Notes under the pieces: generated by a model
The model's database searches: none
Seen by the model: only the letters and a program-made list of their open reading frames with translations
Told to the model about the DNA's origin: nothing
Shown here: positions 1 through 7,295 of the stretch, one piece after another
How positions within the stretch are numbered: position 1 is the stretch's first letter
How the letters are laid out: every line of letters begins with the position of its first letter
Source of the DNA: Bacteroidales bacterium UBA4070
GTDB taxonomy: Bacteria > Bacteroidota > Bacteroidia > Bacteroidales > VadinHA17
Assembly (NCBI GenBank): GCA_002383485.1
Contig: DFYY01000051.1
Span: 1 to 11,784 of the forward strand
Reading direction: 5' to 3'
Length of the DNA stretch: 11,784 nt
Made by a program: the position numbers and the translations under genes

Positions 1-1205
1 TCGGAGCATTGAAAACCTTTATGACTCTTGTCCAGGATACAGTTCCAGGCACTTATATGCCTTTTCTTATCTCTTCGGATATCATATTCCCAAGTGAGGC
101 AACGACTTTTAGTAGCGACTTTAACACAATGTACCTGAGCCTGATACCACCCAGAGCAGGAAAGGAACAGATATTCACAGCAGTATACAGCTCAACGGGA
201 TGGCATATTGAAGATGAACCCCTTAGCTTCTGCGATGAGAATTTCATCTTCACTCACCCTTCGCTTTCAACTGAAGGTACATTCATGGTCTTTTCATCAG
301 ACCTCAAGGGCACTGCAGGAGGTCTGGATCTTTATGTCGCAAAGAGGGAAGGCAAAAAATGGGGTAACCCCGAAAATCTGGGAAGAGATATCAATACCAC
401 CGGTAATGAACTGTTTGCATGCCTCGACAGCAACAACAACCTCTACTTCTCCTCTGATGGCCTGCCAGGGGAAGGGGGATACGATATCTTTGTTTGCAGA
501 TACAATGGCTCCACCTGGGAGAAACCGCATAATCTCTCCAAAACAATCAATACGACCTATGATGAAGTCGCCTTCACTGTCAGCAGGACTGACTACAGAA
601 CTGCCTTCTATACATCGCGTAAAAGCAATGGTAAAAACAGGTGCGATCTGATCAGCGTTACACTTAAGCCACCTTATCCAGGCACTGATGAATCCGGTCT
701 GTCAAAACAACTGATGGCACTTGCAGGCGCAACTGAACCAACCTCCGCTACATCTCCGGTACAAACAGTTCACCAAACTGAAACTGTCACTGAGCCGGTA
801 AAACCAGAAGCGAAAACGAAACCAGCCGAAAATATTGCTGCTGCCAAAACTCCTGAGACTAATAATCCAGCCACTACCACTAAAAAGGAACCACAGGTTA
901 CACAACCCAAGCCTGAGGCAGCAAAAACGGCATCTGTTGATAAGCAGGATGCTGTAATTTACAGGGTACAGATCCTGGCAAATACAAAGCCTGTCGGAAG
1001 TAAAAATATAACAATCGCCGGAACCACGTACAAATCATTTGAATACCTGTACAAGGGAGGCTACAGAACGACAGTCGGAGAATTCAGCACCCTTGCTGAG
1101 GCGTTAAGGCTGCAGACCACCTGCCGTCAGAACGGGTACAAGGAAGCCTTCGTTGCAGCCTTCAGGAATAATGTACGTGACACAGACCCCACTCTGTTCA
1201 AATAG
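1..1205 (+). CDS. PD40 beta-propeller / SPOR-domain protein, 5' end missing
   Basis: The frame is open to the left edge and shows no signal peptide, so the true start is probably upstream. The first possible in-window starts are TTG at 9 and ATG at 21. Residues below are numbered from the TTG. Residues 35-215 carry WD40-like (PD40) repeats with the recurring pattern 'F.SSD...G..GG.D.Y/F....G..W..P.NLG' (SSDLKGTAGGLDLYV at 96-110, SSDGLPGEGGYDIFV at 148-162). A Pro/Thr/Lys/Glu-rich linker follows (about 240-312), typical of an extended envelope spacer. Residues 316-390 form a SPOR domain (YRVQILA start, YRTTVGEFSTLAEAL, then GYKEAFVAAFRNNVR), a fold that binds denuded septal peptidoglycan. Inferred role: envelope-associated protein in the periplasm. 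It ends at its own terminator, so it is probably not in the polysaccharide operon. The domain call is firm; the exact function is unknown. Confidence 0.85.
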   Translation, partial: GALKTFMTLVQDTVPGTYMPFLISSDIIFPSEATTFSSDFNTMYLSLIPPRAGKEQIFTAVYSSTGWHIEDEPLSFCDENFIFTHPSLSTEGTFMVFSSDLKGTAGGLDLYVAKREGKKWGNPENLGRDINTTGNELFACLDSNNNLYFSSDGLPGEGGYDIFVCRYNGSTWEKPHNLSKTINTTYDEVAFTVSRTDYRTAFYTSRKSNGKNRCDLISVTLKPPYPGTDESGLSKQLMALAGATEPTSATSPVQTVHQTETVTEPVKPEAKTKPAENIAAAKTPETNNPATTTKKEPQVTQPKPEAAKTASVDKQDAVIYRVQILANTKPVGSKNITIAGTTYKSFEYLYKGGYRTTVGEFSTLAEALRLQTTCRQNGYKEAFVAAFRNNVRDTDPTLFK

Positions 1206-1232
1206 TTTGCATTTATAATATCACAGTCATAG

Positions 1233-1266
1233 CGGCGGATTTTGTCTAAAAGAATCCGCCGTTTTT
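1233..1266 (+). terminator. Rho-independent terminator after the PD40/SPOR gene
   Basis: A perfect 9-bp stem (cggcggatt at 1233-1241 pairing with aatccgccg at 1253-1261) with an 11-nt loop is followed by five T residues (1262-1266). It lies 28 bp after the stop codon at 1203-1205. It separates the PD40/SPOR gene from the polysaccharide genes. Confidence 0.88.
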
Positions 1267-1622
1267 ACGTTTTAAAGGTTATGTCCTACATACCCCCCCC
1301 ATTCTGAAGGCCTCAATAGCAGATTTTCATCAATTTTTTTTGTCCGTTTGTCAAAACCGGCGTCATGCCAAAGATTAATGAAACCATCTTACTGACCCAT
1401 GTATTTTGCTGTATTTATGACTATTAACCCCTCCTTCAATCTCACACCCATTCCCAACCGGTAATTGTTAATAAAAAAGGTTCGGTTTTGACTGAAATCC
1501 GATATTCTGACGTAAACCGTTTACCTGAGTTGACTAACAGCCTGTTTATGCCCTTTTCTGAAGGTTCCCAAACCCCATTTCTGGTCCCGCCAAACTTGCC
1601 TTCAGTATTGTTAAACCGTACC
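1267..1622. other. Intergenic stretch without a supported gene
   Basis: This stretch holds a C8 run (1293-1300) and a T8 run (1334-1341). It also has a 10-bp inverted repeat (gtcaaaaccg at 1350-1359, cggttttgac at 1483-1492) and a 7-bp inverted repeat (ctgaagg at 1558-1564, ccttcag at 1599-1605). The spacings are long, so the repeats may be chance. Short open frames exist on both strands from about 1428 to 1699, but none has a recognisable domain. I see no tRNA, CRISPR array or insertion-sequence end. Confidence 0.6.
1293..1300. repeat. C8 homopolymer tract
   Basis: Eight consecutive C residues lie in the gap, about 30 bp after the terminator and about 350 bp before the first polysaccharide gene. 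Such runs are prone to slipped-strand length change. This one is far from the candidate promoter, so an effect on expression is not evident. Confidence 0.6.
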
Positions 1623-1655
1623 TTTACAATGAAATAATTATAGTCAATAATTTTG
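1623..1655 (+). promoter_or_regulatory. Candidate Bacteroidota promoter for the polysaccharide operon
   Basis: TAATTTTG at 1648-1655 is an exact match to the Bacteroides -7 consensus TAnnTTTG. An upstream TTTA at 1623-1626 lies near the usual place of the -33 element, 21 bp away, but is not a perfect TTTG. It sits in the only long gap before the operon, where a promoter is expected. The last three bases of the -7 box are the TTG that opens the longest frame of the next gene. If the promoter is real, translation must begin further downstream. Confidence 0.35.
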
Positions 1656-2267
1656 AACCAGGGAGCACTGACATATAACTCCAAATCCGCTGCAAGCAAG
1701 GCAGTTGAACCAGGCCCTCAGAGGAGGGACAATCCCGGCAGAACCGGCTTGGGCAGGCTGCTTGATGAACTCTCGGGAAAGGCCAGACAGGATCTCTCCA
1801 GCTTCCTTGAGCATATCGGACTTGCATCTGATACCCGCATGCTGGTAATACCCTCAACACGTCACTTTTTCTATGCCGCAGAGGAGCTGAAGGAGATTAA
1901 GACCGTCGTTAACCTTAAGCAGCTAAATCACGTCAGAGATATTAAGGAGTTCCTGAGGACAGTTTCTGAAATTCTGCCTCACAGGAGCAACTTTGTGGGC
2001 TGTTTTGTCGATAACAGGGCACAGAGAGGATTTTCAGACGATGCAGGCTACCACGCCGACAAAGCTGAAGCCTATGAGAACGGGATCGAATCGAGGATAC
2101 CTTTCATCAACCGGATGTACAGTCTGATGGACCTCAGGACAAACAGATATCTCTCCAGGAAAAGCGTTATAACGCTTTTATCTGAGCACGGATTTCAGAT
2201 TGTGGGAATGACGGAAATGAACGGGATGACATACTTCTATACTCAGAAAAACAAGCCTGCCGCCTGA
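1653..2267 (+). CDS. Stand-alone methyltransferase-like protein of EPS loci
   Basis: Up to 204 residues; no signal peptide or membrane segment, so probably cytoplasmic. From about residue 50 it matches, as I recall the family, the N-terminal region found fused to bacterial sugar transferases in Bacteroidota. The order is: an '..LVIPSTRHFF' strand (63-72), 'VNLKQLNHVRDIKEFL' (about 85-101), 'SNFVGCFVDN', 'IPFINRMYSLMDLRTNRYLSRKSVITLLSEHGFQIVG', and a final strand 'GMTYFYTQK'. The layout resembles the second half of a Rossmann methyltransferase. The usual glycine-rich SAM loop is not visible, so catalysis is doubtful. Here it stands alone, 74 bp ahead of the sugar transferase gene, suggesting a partner or regulator of it. 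The start is uncertain: TTG at 1653 overlaps the -7 box, TTG at 1749 keeps the domain, and the first ATG (1839, residue 63) would cut into it. Confidence 0.65.
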   Translation: MNQGALTYNSKSAASKAVEPGPQRRDNPGRTGLGRLLDELSGKARQDLSSFLEHIGLASDTRMLVIPSTRHFFYAAEELKEIKTVVNLKQLNHVRDIKEFLRTVSEILPHRSNFVGCFVDNRAQRGFSDDAGYHADKAEAYENGIESRIPFINRMYSLMDLRTNRYLSRKSVITLLSEHGFQIVGMTEMNGMTYFYTQKNKPAA

Positions 2268-2341
2268 CAGAATAAAAGACCCGTGAAGTCCGTTATTCAG
2301 GTACCTGGTTTCAGAAGCTGACTAAAAATGAAGAACTGCTG

Positions 2342-3799
2342 ATGGATATATTCAGTACGCTATATCGTTTACACATAATTCCATTTATTAAGAAATGGAA
2401 TCTGCTCAATATAATACTTGGTGCACTCGATATTCTTGCAATATTTCTTGCCTTTGAGTTCGCATACCTGATAATCTACTCAGGTAAGGATCTGGGGCCA
2501 CTCTTTTTCACAAACAAAACGTTCCTGCTGCTGTTTCTCGGAGTCACTCCATTCTGGCTGCTTGCCCTCTACCTCCTGAAAGCCACGGAAATCCCACGAT
2601 CAAAGCAGTATATCTCAATTTTCTGGGAGTATTTTCTTGCCGCCGGAGCAATTTTCCTGCTGTTCCTTGTGATTTATTTCCTCTTCAAACTATACACTGT
2701 ATCCAGAACTTTCATTGTACTAATCCCCTTATTCGGATTTGCACTCCTCTTCACACTGCGCATCCTCGAGTACAAGGTCTTCAAACAGTACAGGGCCAAA
2801 GGTTTCAACTACCTTAATGTAGTTCTGATTGCAGACACCTCCTCCCTACCGTTCATCGAAAGCCTTCTTGAGCATAAAGAGTGGGGTTACAAGATCATTG
2901 CAATATTTACAAGCTCGGATGCGATCAAGGATAAGTACGAAGAGAGTATAATTATACTTCCGGAGGGATTTATCGAAGTCCTGAATGACCTCATGGAGGT
3001 TGATATGATCGATGAGGTCCTTTATATCAAGAACAAAATCCTTCCTGCCGAGGTCAGGAAGATTGTCCGTTCATGCGAGGAGCTTGGCGTCGTCTTCAGT
3101 CTCATGTACCGGGATGAAAAGCTCACGCTCTCAAATGCAGTCAAAACCCAGGTTGCAGACCGCAGATTTTTAACTTTCATAAATGTCCCGCATAATCAAT
3201 ACGCCTTAGGAGTAAAGAAGATGATGGATATCTTTGGCTCTCTGTTGGGAATTATTGTTCTTTCACCTTTACTCGTTGTTGTTGCAGTGATGATCAGGCT
3301 CAGCTCAAACGGACCTGTGATCTATAAGCAACCAAGGGTAGGCCTCAGAGGCAGACAGTTTCAGCTTTTGAAGTTCAGAACTATGGTGGCCAATGCAGAT
3401 GAGATGAAAAAAGAGCTCGAAACACTGAACGAAGCAGACGGACCTGCGTTTAAGATAGCTGATGACCCGCGCGTGACAAAAGTTGGCAAGTTTCTTCGAA
3501 AGACTGGACTGGACGAACTCCCGCAACTCTTCAACGTCCTAGGGGGAGAGATGTCCCTGATAGGTCCAAGGCCTCCTCTTCCTGAAGAAACAACCCGGTA
3601 CGAGCGGTGGCAGTTAAGACGACTTTCGGTCAAACCGGGATTATCATGTTTCTGGCAGGTGCAGCCTGACAGAAATAGTATTAAATTCGAAAAGTGGATG
3701 GAACTTGACCTGGCTTATATTGATAATTGGTCACTGAGACTTGATTTCGTAATTTTGCTGAAGACCGTCCGGACCATTTTTCAAAAATCGGGACTCTGA
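2342..3799 (+). CDS. Polyprenyl-phosphate glycosyl-1-phosphate transferase (WbaP/WcaJ type)
   Basis: Initiating enzyme of polysaccharide assembly: it moves a sugar-1-phosphate from a nucleotide sugar to undecaprenyl phosphate at the inner membrane. The 485-residue protein has the full large-family architecture: four N-terminal membrane segments (about 21-46, 60-80, 96-116, 122-142), a Rossmann-like cytoplasmic domain (about 157-285), a fifth hydrophobic segment (about 297-316), and the C-terminal bacterial sugar transferase domain (about 290-480). Catalytic-domain landmarks are KFRTM at 344-348, the Asp-Glu pair D391-E392 in GLDELPQ, GPRPP at 408-412 and 'SVKPGLSCFWQV'. The Asp of the DE pair is the proposed nucleophile in this family. 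The ATG at 2342 follows an A-rich stretch (ctaaaaatgaag). The sugar cannot be read from the sequence. The export lipoprotein gene begins 23 bp downstream. Confidence 0.93.
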   Translation: MDIFSTLYRLHIIPFIKKWNLLNIILGALDILAIFLAFEFAYLIIYSGKDLGPLFFTNKTFLLLFLGVTPFWLLALYLLKATEIPRSKQYISIFWEYFLAAGAIFLLFLVIYFLFKLYTVSRTFIVLIPLFGFALLFTLRILEYKVFKQYRAKGFNYLNVVLIADTSSLPFIESLLEHKEWGYKIIAIFTSSDAIKDKYEESIIILPEGFIEVLNDLMEVDMIDEVLYIKNKILPAEVRKIVRSCEELGVVFSLMYRDEKLTLSNAVKTQVADRRFLTFINVPHNQYALGVKKMMDIFGSLLGIIVLSPLLVVVAVMIRLSSNGPVIYKQPRVGLRGRQFQLLKFRTMVANADEMKKELETLNEADGPAFKIADDPRVTKVGKFLRKTGLDELPQLFNVLGGEMSLIGPRPPLPEETTRYERWQLRRLSVKPGLSCFWQVQPDRNSIKFEKWMELDLAYIDNWSLRLDFVILLKTVRTIFQKSGL

Positions 3800-3822
3800 T
3801 TAACTTAAAGTACTATTACATT

Positions 3823-4608
3823 ATGAAAATGACATATAAGAGTTTTTTCAAAGTCGCCCTGGCGGCCATCACGGCAGCGTTACTGGCAGCTTCATGTGTC
3901 CCGACCAGCCAGGTGAGCTACTTCAATGATGCCGAACTGCTGGGCGAACCAACAGTCAATCCCAGAACCCAGAAGCTGATCAGACCATTTGACAAACTAT
4001 ATGTGAGAGTCCTTAGTATCGATCTTCAGACAAGCCAGATATTCAACACTACGGATGAAATGCGGATGGGCTCCATGGGCAGTCTGGCGGGATTGATCGG
4101 TTACCTTGTCGATGAGGAGGGCAATATCAACTTCCCCTTTGTTGGTAAGATCAATGTTGCAAACATCACAACAGCCGAGGCAGCAGATAAAATCCAGAAG
4201 TTGCTGAGCGACTATGTGCCCAGCACCATAGCCATTGTTGTCAAATATGTTGACAACCAGGTAACAGTAATGGGCGAAGTCCAGCGACAGGGAGTCTACT
4301 CTTTCTCCCAGGATAAACTTAACATCTATGAAGCCATCGGCCTGGGAGGCGGAATCACCCGCTACGGCGACCGTAAAAAGGTGATCCTCGTGAGGAACGA
4401 GGAGGGAAAGGTTCTTCACTACAGGCTTAATCTGGCTGACTCGAAAATCGCCAATAAAAGCTATTATTACGTGATGCCTAATGATGTTATAATAGTGGAG
4501 CCTATGAATGCAATATCGTCCAGTTATTCGAACATTACTTACACAACGATACTGTCAACAATATCTACTGCACTGGCAGTTCTGCTCTTTGCGGGACTCG
4601 GGTTTTAA
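3823..4608 (+). CDS. Wza-like polysaccharide export outer-membrane lipoprotein
   Basis: Forms or gates the outer-membrane channel through which the polysaccharide leaves the cell. The 261-residue protein begins with a lipoprotein signal peptide: a basic start, a hydrophobic run and lipobox LAAS-C with Cys25 as the predicted lipidated residue. The polysaccharide export domain covers about 54-141 (RPFDKLYVRVLSIDL, then DEEGNINFPFVGKINV and T.AEAADKIQ). One SLBB-type domain follows (about 144-225: VTVMGEVQRQGVYSF, IYEAIGLGGGITRYGDR). The C-terminus has a hydrophobic helix (about 239-260), as is common in Bacteroidota members. It is shorter than E. coli Wza (about 380 residues), with one SLBB repeat instead of two. 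ATG at 3823 is preferred; ATG at 3829 is a possible alternative. Only 6 bp separate it from the kinase gene, its usual functional partner. Confidence 0.93.
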   Translation: MKMTYKSFFKVALAAITAALLAASCVPTSQVSYFNDAELLGEPTVNPRTQKLIRPFDKLYVRVLSIDLQTSQIFNTTDEMRMGSMGSLAGLIGYLVDEEGNINFPFVGKINVANITTAEAADKIQKLLSDYVPSTIAIVVKYVDNQVTVMGEVQRQGVYSFSQDKLNIYEAIGLGGGITRYGDRKKVILVRNEEGKVLHYRLNLADSKIANKSYYYVMPNDVIIVEPMNAISSSYSNITYTTILSTISTALAVLLFAGLGF

Positions 4609-4614
4609 AATAAT

Positions 4615-6990
4615 ATGCAACTGATGACAAACAACAACGATTCGCAGAGCGAAGCCTTCAACATTAAAGAATTCCTGGCAGAGGCCCTGTCATACAAATA
4701 CTTCTATATTGCCAGTTTTTTTATCTGCCTCCTGATCGCCTTTTTAGTGAACAGGTTCTCTCCTACCGTTTACGAAGTTAATTCGGTTATCGGACCGGTA
4801 GAAGACAGACGTTCTTCTATGCTCGGGTCAAATGATCTTTTCAGCGGCCTCGGAGCGCTGGCCGAGTCAAGGAACCTTGAAAACGACATCAACAGCCTGA
4901 ACTCATTCAGCCTGGTGGCAACAACCATAAGGAGCATGAACCTTGAGGTCGGATACTTCGCCGGTAAAAACACCATTTTTCAGAAGCCGACACAGGTATA
5001 TCTTGGTAACCCCTTTTCTGTAATTATCGACAAGTCGCATATTCAGCCTATCAACACCCGCTTCCGCGTCGATATACTTGATGATCAGTCTTACCGTCTT
5101 ACTGCTTCAGAGGATGAAGCTTCATATTACAATTACATCGACAATGCCGTTGTCAGCACTGAGAATCGTGTCAGGATAGACACAATATGCAGGTTCAACG
5201 AAACAGTCACCTCATACAATTACAAATTCTCGATAGGATTTAACAAGGAGTACTATAACCCGAAACTGTCAGGTGAGACAGACTATTACTTTGAGTTTTA
5301 CCACCTCGATCAGTTGACCAGGACTTATCTCAGACGCCTGAAGGTGGAACCGGTCAGCATCCGTTCATCACTGATCAACGTGCTATTCCACGGGGAAAAC
5401 AGGCGCCTGACAATTGATTTCCTCAATAAATTTATCCAGTCATACCTCGACGAGAATCTTGCGAAGAAAAACAAGATAGCCATTAACACTATTGATTTTA
5501 TTGATTCACAGATATCAGAGATATCCGACTCCCTGACCCAGTCAGAGTCAAAACTGCGCGATTACCGGTCTGCCAACCAGGTTACAGACCTGAGCTACCA
5601 GGGACAGCAGGCTCTTGAACAGATGCGCCAGATAGAAAACGAAAGATCGATGCTCCAGGTCCAGGAAAGGTATTACAACTATATCCTGGACTACTTCGAT
5701 AAAAATCAGGATATGACCTCCCTGGCGCCACCGTCTTCATCGAACGTGGTCGACCCGATACTTAGTTCGATGATAATGGAATTGCAGCAATCAAGTGCCG
5801 AAAGAGCTAACATACTGAGCAATAATGCCGAAAAAAACCTTTTCCTCGGACAGATTGAGAACAAAATAAGGCTCCTGAAACAGGCGATAATCGAAAATGT
5901 AAAGAACAACCTGAATACTCTCAACCTGACCCAGAACGAACTTGACTACCGCGAGAGCAAACTTTCAGGGGAAATTTCCAGGTTGCCCAGAACTGAGCTC
6001 AACATGGTGAGCATGCAGCGGCAGTTTAACCTGACTGACCAGATCTATACTTTCCTGCTTGAGAAAAAAGCCGAGGCAGCCATAGCCATGGCATCCAACT
6101 ATCCCGACTACGAAATACTTGAGCCTGCCCGGGACGTGACCGCCTCAATCATTGCACCCAGAACAAACCTCAACTGGCTCATTGCCCTCTTCATGGCATT
6201 CATGGTACCGACAATATATATTATCCTGAAGAACTTCTTCAATGAGAAGATATCATCAGTCAGAGATGTGGAACACATGATAGGCCAGCCAGTGATGAAT
6301 CTGATCTACACAAACTTCTATAAAACCGAGTCTGTGGTCAAGGACTACCCGGGATCATCAATTGCTGAATCGTTCCGCAACCTCCGAAGCAGCCTTTTCC
6401 TTAAATTCAGGTCAGAGCCTCAGAAGGTGATCATGATTACTTCAGCACAGCCCCAGGATGGCAAGAGCTTCGTCTCAAGCAACCTGGCGGCCTCGATTGC
6501 ATCTGTAGGGCACAAAACCGTCCTGCTCGACTGCGACCTGCGGAGACCTACACTGCACGAGAAGCTGAAGATTGTTAACTCGGTGGGGCTTTCTAACTAC
6601 ATGGTCAACAACGCTTCAACCAAGGAGATCATTAAGAAGACCGATGTCGACAACCTCTGGTTCATACCGGCTGGCCCCATTCTGCCAAATTCCTCTGAGT
6701 TGATTGAAGCCGGGGTGCTCGATAGTCTGATTGAGGAACTGAAGCAACAGTTTGACTACGTAATAATAGACTCAACCCCTGCAGGTCTGGTGGCTGACGC
6801 AACACTCATGATAAAGTATGCTTCATATATACTTTTAGTTTGCCGCAATGATTATACCCGCAAGGATGTGTTCACTGATGTGCTTAACCTGTTCCGGACG
6901 AACAATATCACCGATTATGACATAGTCTTTAACGACCTGAACCTCAAGAAGAGCAGGTATGGACGTTATGACAACTATTACAAACAATAA
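4615..6990 (+). CDS. Wzc-like chain-length regulator and BY-type tyrosine kinase
   Basis: Inner-membrane co-polymerase that controls polysaccharide length and couples synthesis to the export lipoprotein. The 791-residue fusion has a Wzz segment with a first membrane helix (about 29-47), a long periplasmic region with a coiled-coil section (about 295-455), and a GNVR-type region (from P458: PRTELNMVSMQRQF). A second membrane helix (about 521-541) leads to the cytoplasmic kinase. The kinase has Walker A ending D-GKS (G616, K617, S618), Walker A' LLDCDLRRP (D639, D641) and Walker B VIIDSTP (D719). A C-terminal tyrosine cluster (Y782, Y785, Y788, Y789) is the usual autophosphorylation tail. The Walker A reads QPQDGKS, where PGEGKS/T is more common; the essential Lys and Ser remain. 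The start at 4615 follows TAAAATAAT; ATG at 4624 is possible. No cognate phosphatase gene is seen in the window. Confidence 0.93.
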   Translation: MQLMTNNNDSQSEAFNIKEFLAEALSYKYFYIASFFICLLIAFLVNRFSPTVYEVNSVIGPVEDRRSSMLGSNDLFSGLGALAESRNLENDINSLNSFSLVATTIRSMNLEVGYFAGKNTIFQKPTQVYLGNPFSVIIDKSHIQPINTRFRVDILDDQSYRLTASEDEASYYNYIDNAVVSTENRVRIDTICRFNETVTSYNYKFSIGFNKEYYNPKLSGETDYYFEFYHLDQLTRTYLRRLKVEPVSIRSSLINVLFHGENRRLTIDFLNKFIQSYLDENLAKKNKIAINTIDFIDSQISEISDSLTQSESKLRDYRSANQVTDLSYQGQQALEQMRQIENERSMLQVQERYYNYILDYFDKNQDMTSLAPPSSSNVVDPILSSMIMELQQSSAERANILSNNAEKNLFLGQIENKIRLLKQAIIENVKNNLNTLNLTQNELDYRESKLSGEISRLPRTELNMVSMQRQFNLTDQIYTFLLEKKAEAAIAMASNYPDYEILEPARDVTASIIAPRTNLNWLIALFMAFMVPTIYIILKNFFNEKISSVRDVEHMIGQPVMNLIYTNFYKTESVVKDYPGSSIAESFRNLRSSLFLKFRSEPQKVIMITSAQPQDGKSFVSSNLAASIASVGHKTVLLDCDLRRPTLHEKLKIVNSVGLSNYMVNNASTKEIIKKTDVDNLWFIPAGPILPNSSELIEAGVLDSLIEELKQQFDYVIIDSTPAGLVADATLMIKYASYILLVCRNDYTRKDVFTDVLNLFRTNNITDYDIVFNDLNLKKSRYGRYDNYYKQ

Positions 6991-7035
6991 TTACTAAAAA
7001 TCACGTTATTATAATCGAACTTTCATTCACTCACT

Positions 7036-7293
7036 ATGGCCATTGATGTAGCAACCGCAAAGGGAAAAATCAGGGATTATATTGTTCAGACATCACATGC
7101 TGATGCAAACAAGATCAAGGATGAATCGCTGATCTTCAAGGAGGGATTTTTTGATTCCATGGGATTCATTATGCTTATAACCTTCCTCGAGGAGGAGTTT
7201 GGAATTAAGACCGTTGATTCAGATCTTATCGAGGAGAACTTCGAGTCAATCAACGCAATATCCGAGTTTATTCAGAGAAAAAGTCAGGGTTAG
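7036..7293 (+). CDS. Acyl carrier protein of the amidotransferase cassette
   Basis: An 85-residue acidic, helical protein of normal acyl-carrier length. The phosphopantetheine site is D40-S41 in FFDSMGFIMLI: Ser41 would carry the 4'-phosphopantetheine arm. The residue after Ser is Met where Leu is most common, and 'FLEEEFGI' follows as helix III does in stand-alone carrier proteins. It lies 45 bp after the kinase gene and 2 bp before asnB. There are no fatty-acid synthesis genes beside it, so it is more likely a dedicated carrier for an acyl or amino-acyl group than the housekeeping AcpP. Its probable loading enzyme is the AMP-forming ligase encoded three genes downstream. Confidence 0.85.
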   Translation: MAIDVATAKGKIRDYIVQTSHADANKIKDESLIFKEGFFDSMGFIMLITFLEEEFGIKTVDSDLIEENFESINAISEFIQRKSQG

Positions 7294-7295
7294 CA

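Noticed and set aside
1350..1492. 10-bp inverted repeat (1350-1359 / 1483-1492) as possible ends of an invertible promoter
   Set aside because: The arms are short, and there is no TAnnTTTG promoter box between them and no invertase gene nearby in the window. Read-pair evidence of inversion would be needed.
1428..1634. A + strand frame ending in TAA at 1632-1634, in the same frame as the next gene, possibly a broken 5' extension of it
   Set aside because: Two stops (TAA 1632, TAG 1641) separate it from the gene, its residues do not resemble the expected N-terminus of the family, and the candidate promoter lies between them.
1442..1699. An 85-codon open frame on the - strand, running across the gap and into the start of the next + strand gene
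   Set aside because: No recognisable domain, overlap with the candidate promoter and with the first EPS gene, and no sign of a promoter or terminator for it. A database search for conserved homologues would reopen it.
2270..2307. Imperfect hairpin (gaataa at 2270-2275 with ttattc at 2293-2298) and a 10-bp palindrome caggtacctg (2298-2307) between the first two EPS genes
   Set aside because: The stem is weak with an internal mismatch and has no T tract, so it is not a terminator. A lone 10-bp palindrome is not enough to call an operator.
6991..7035. TATAAT at 7010-7015 before the carrier-protein gene as a possible internal promoter
   Set aside because: It is the enterobacterial -10, not the TAnnTTTG box used in this phylum, and no matching upstream element is evident in this A/T-rich spacer.
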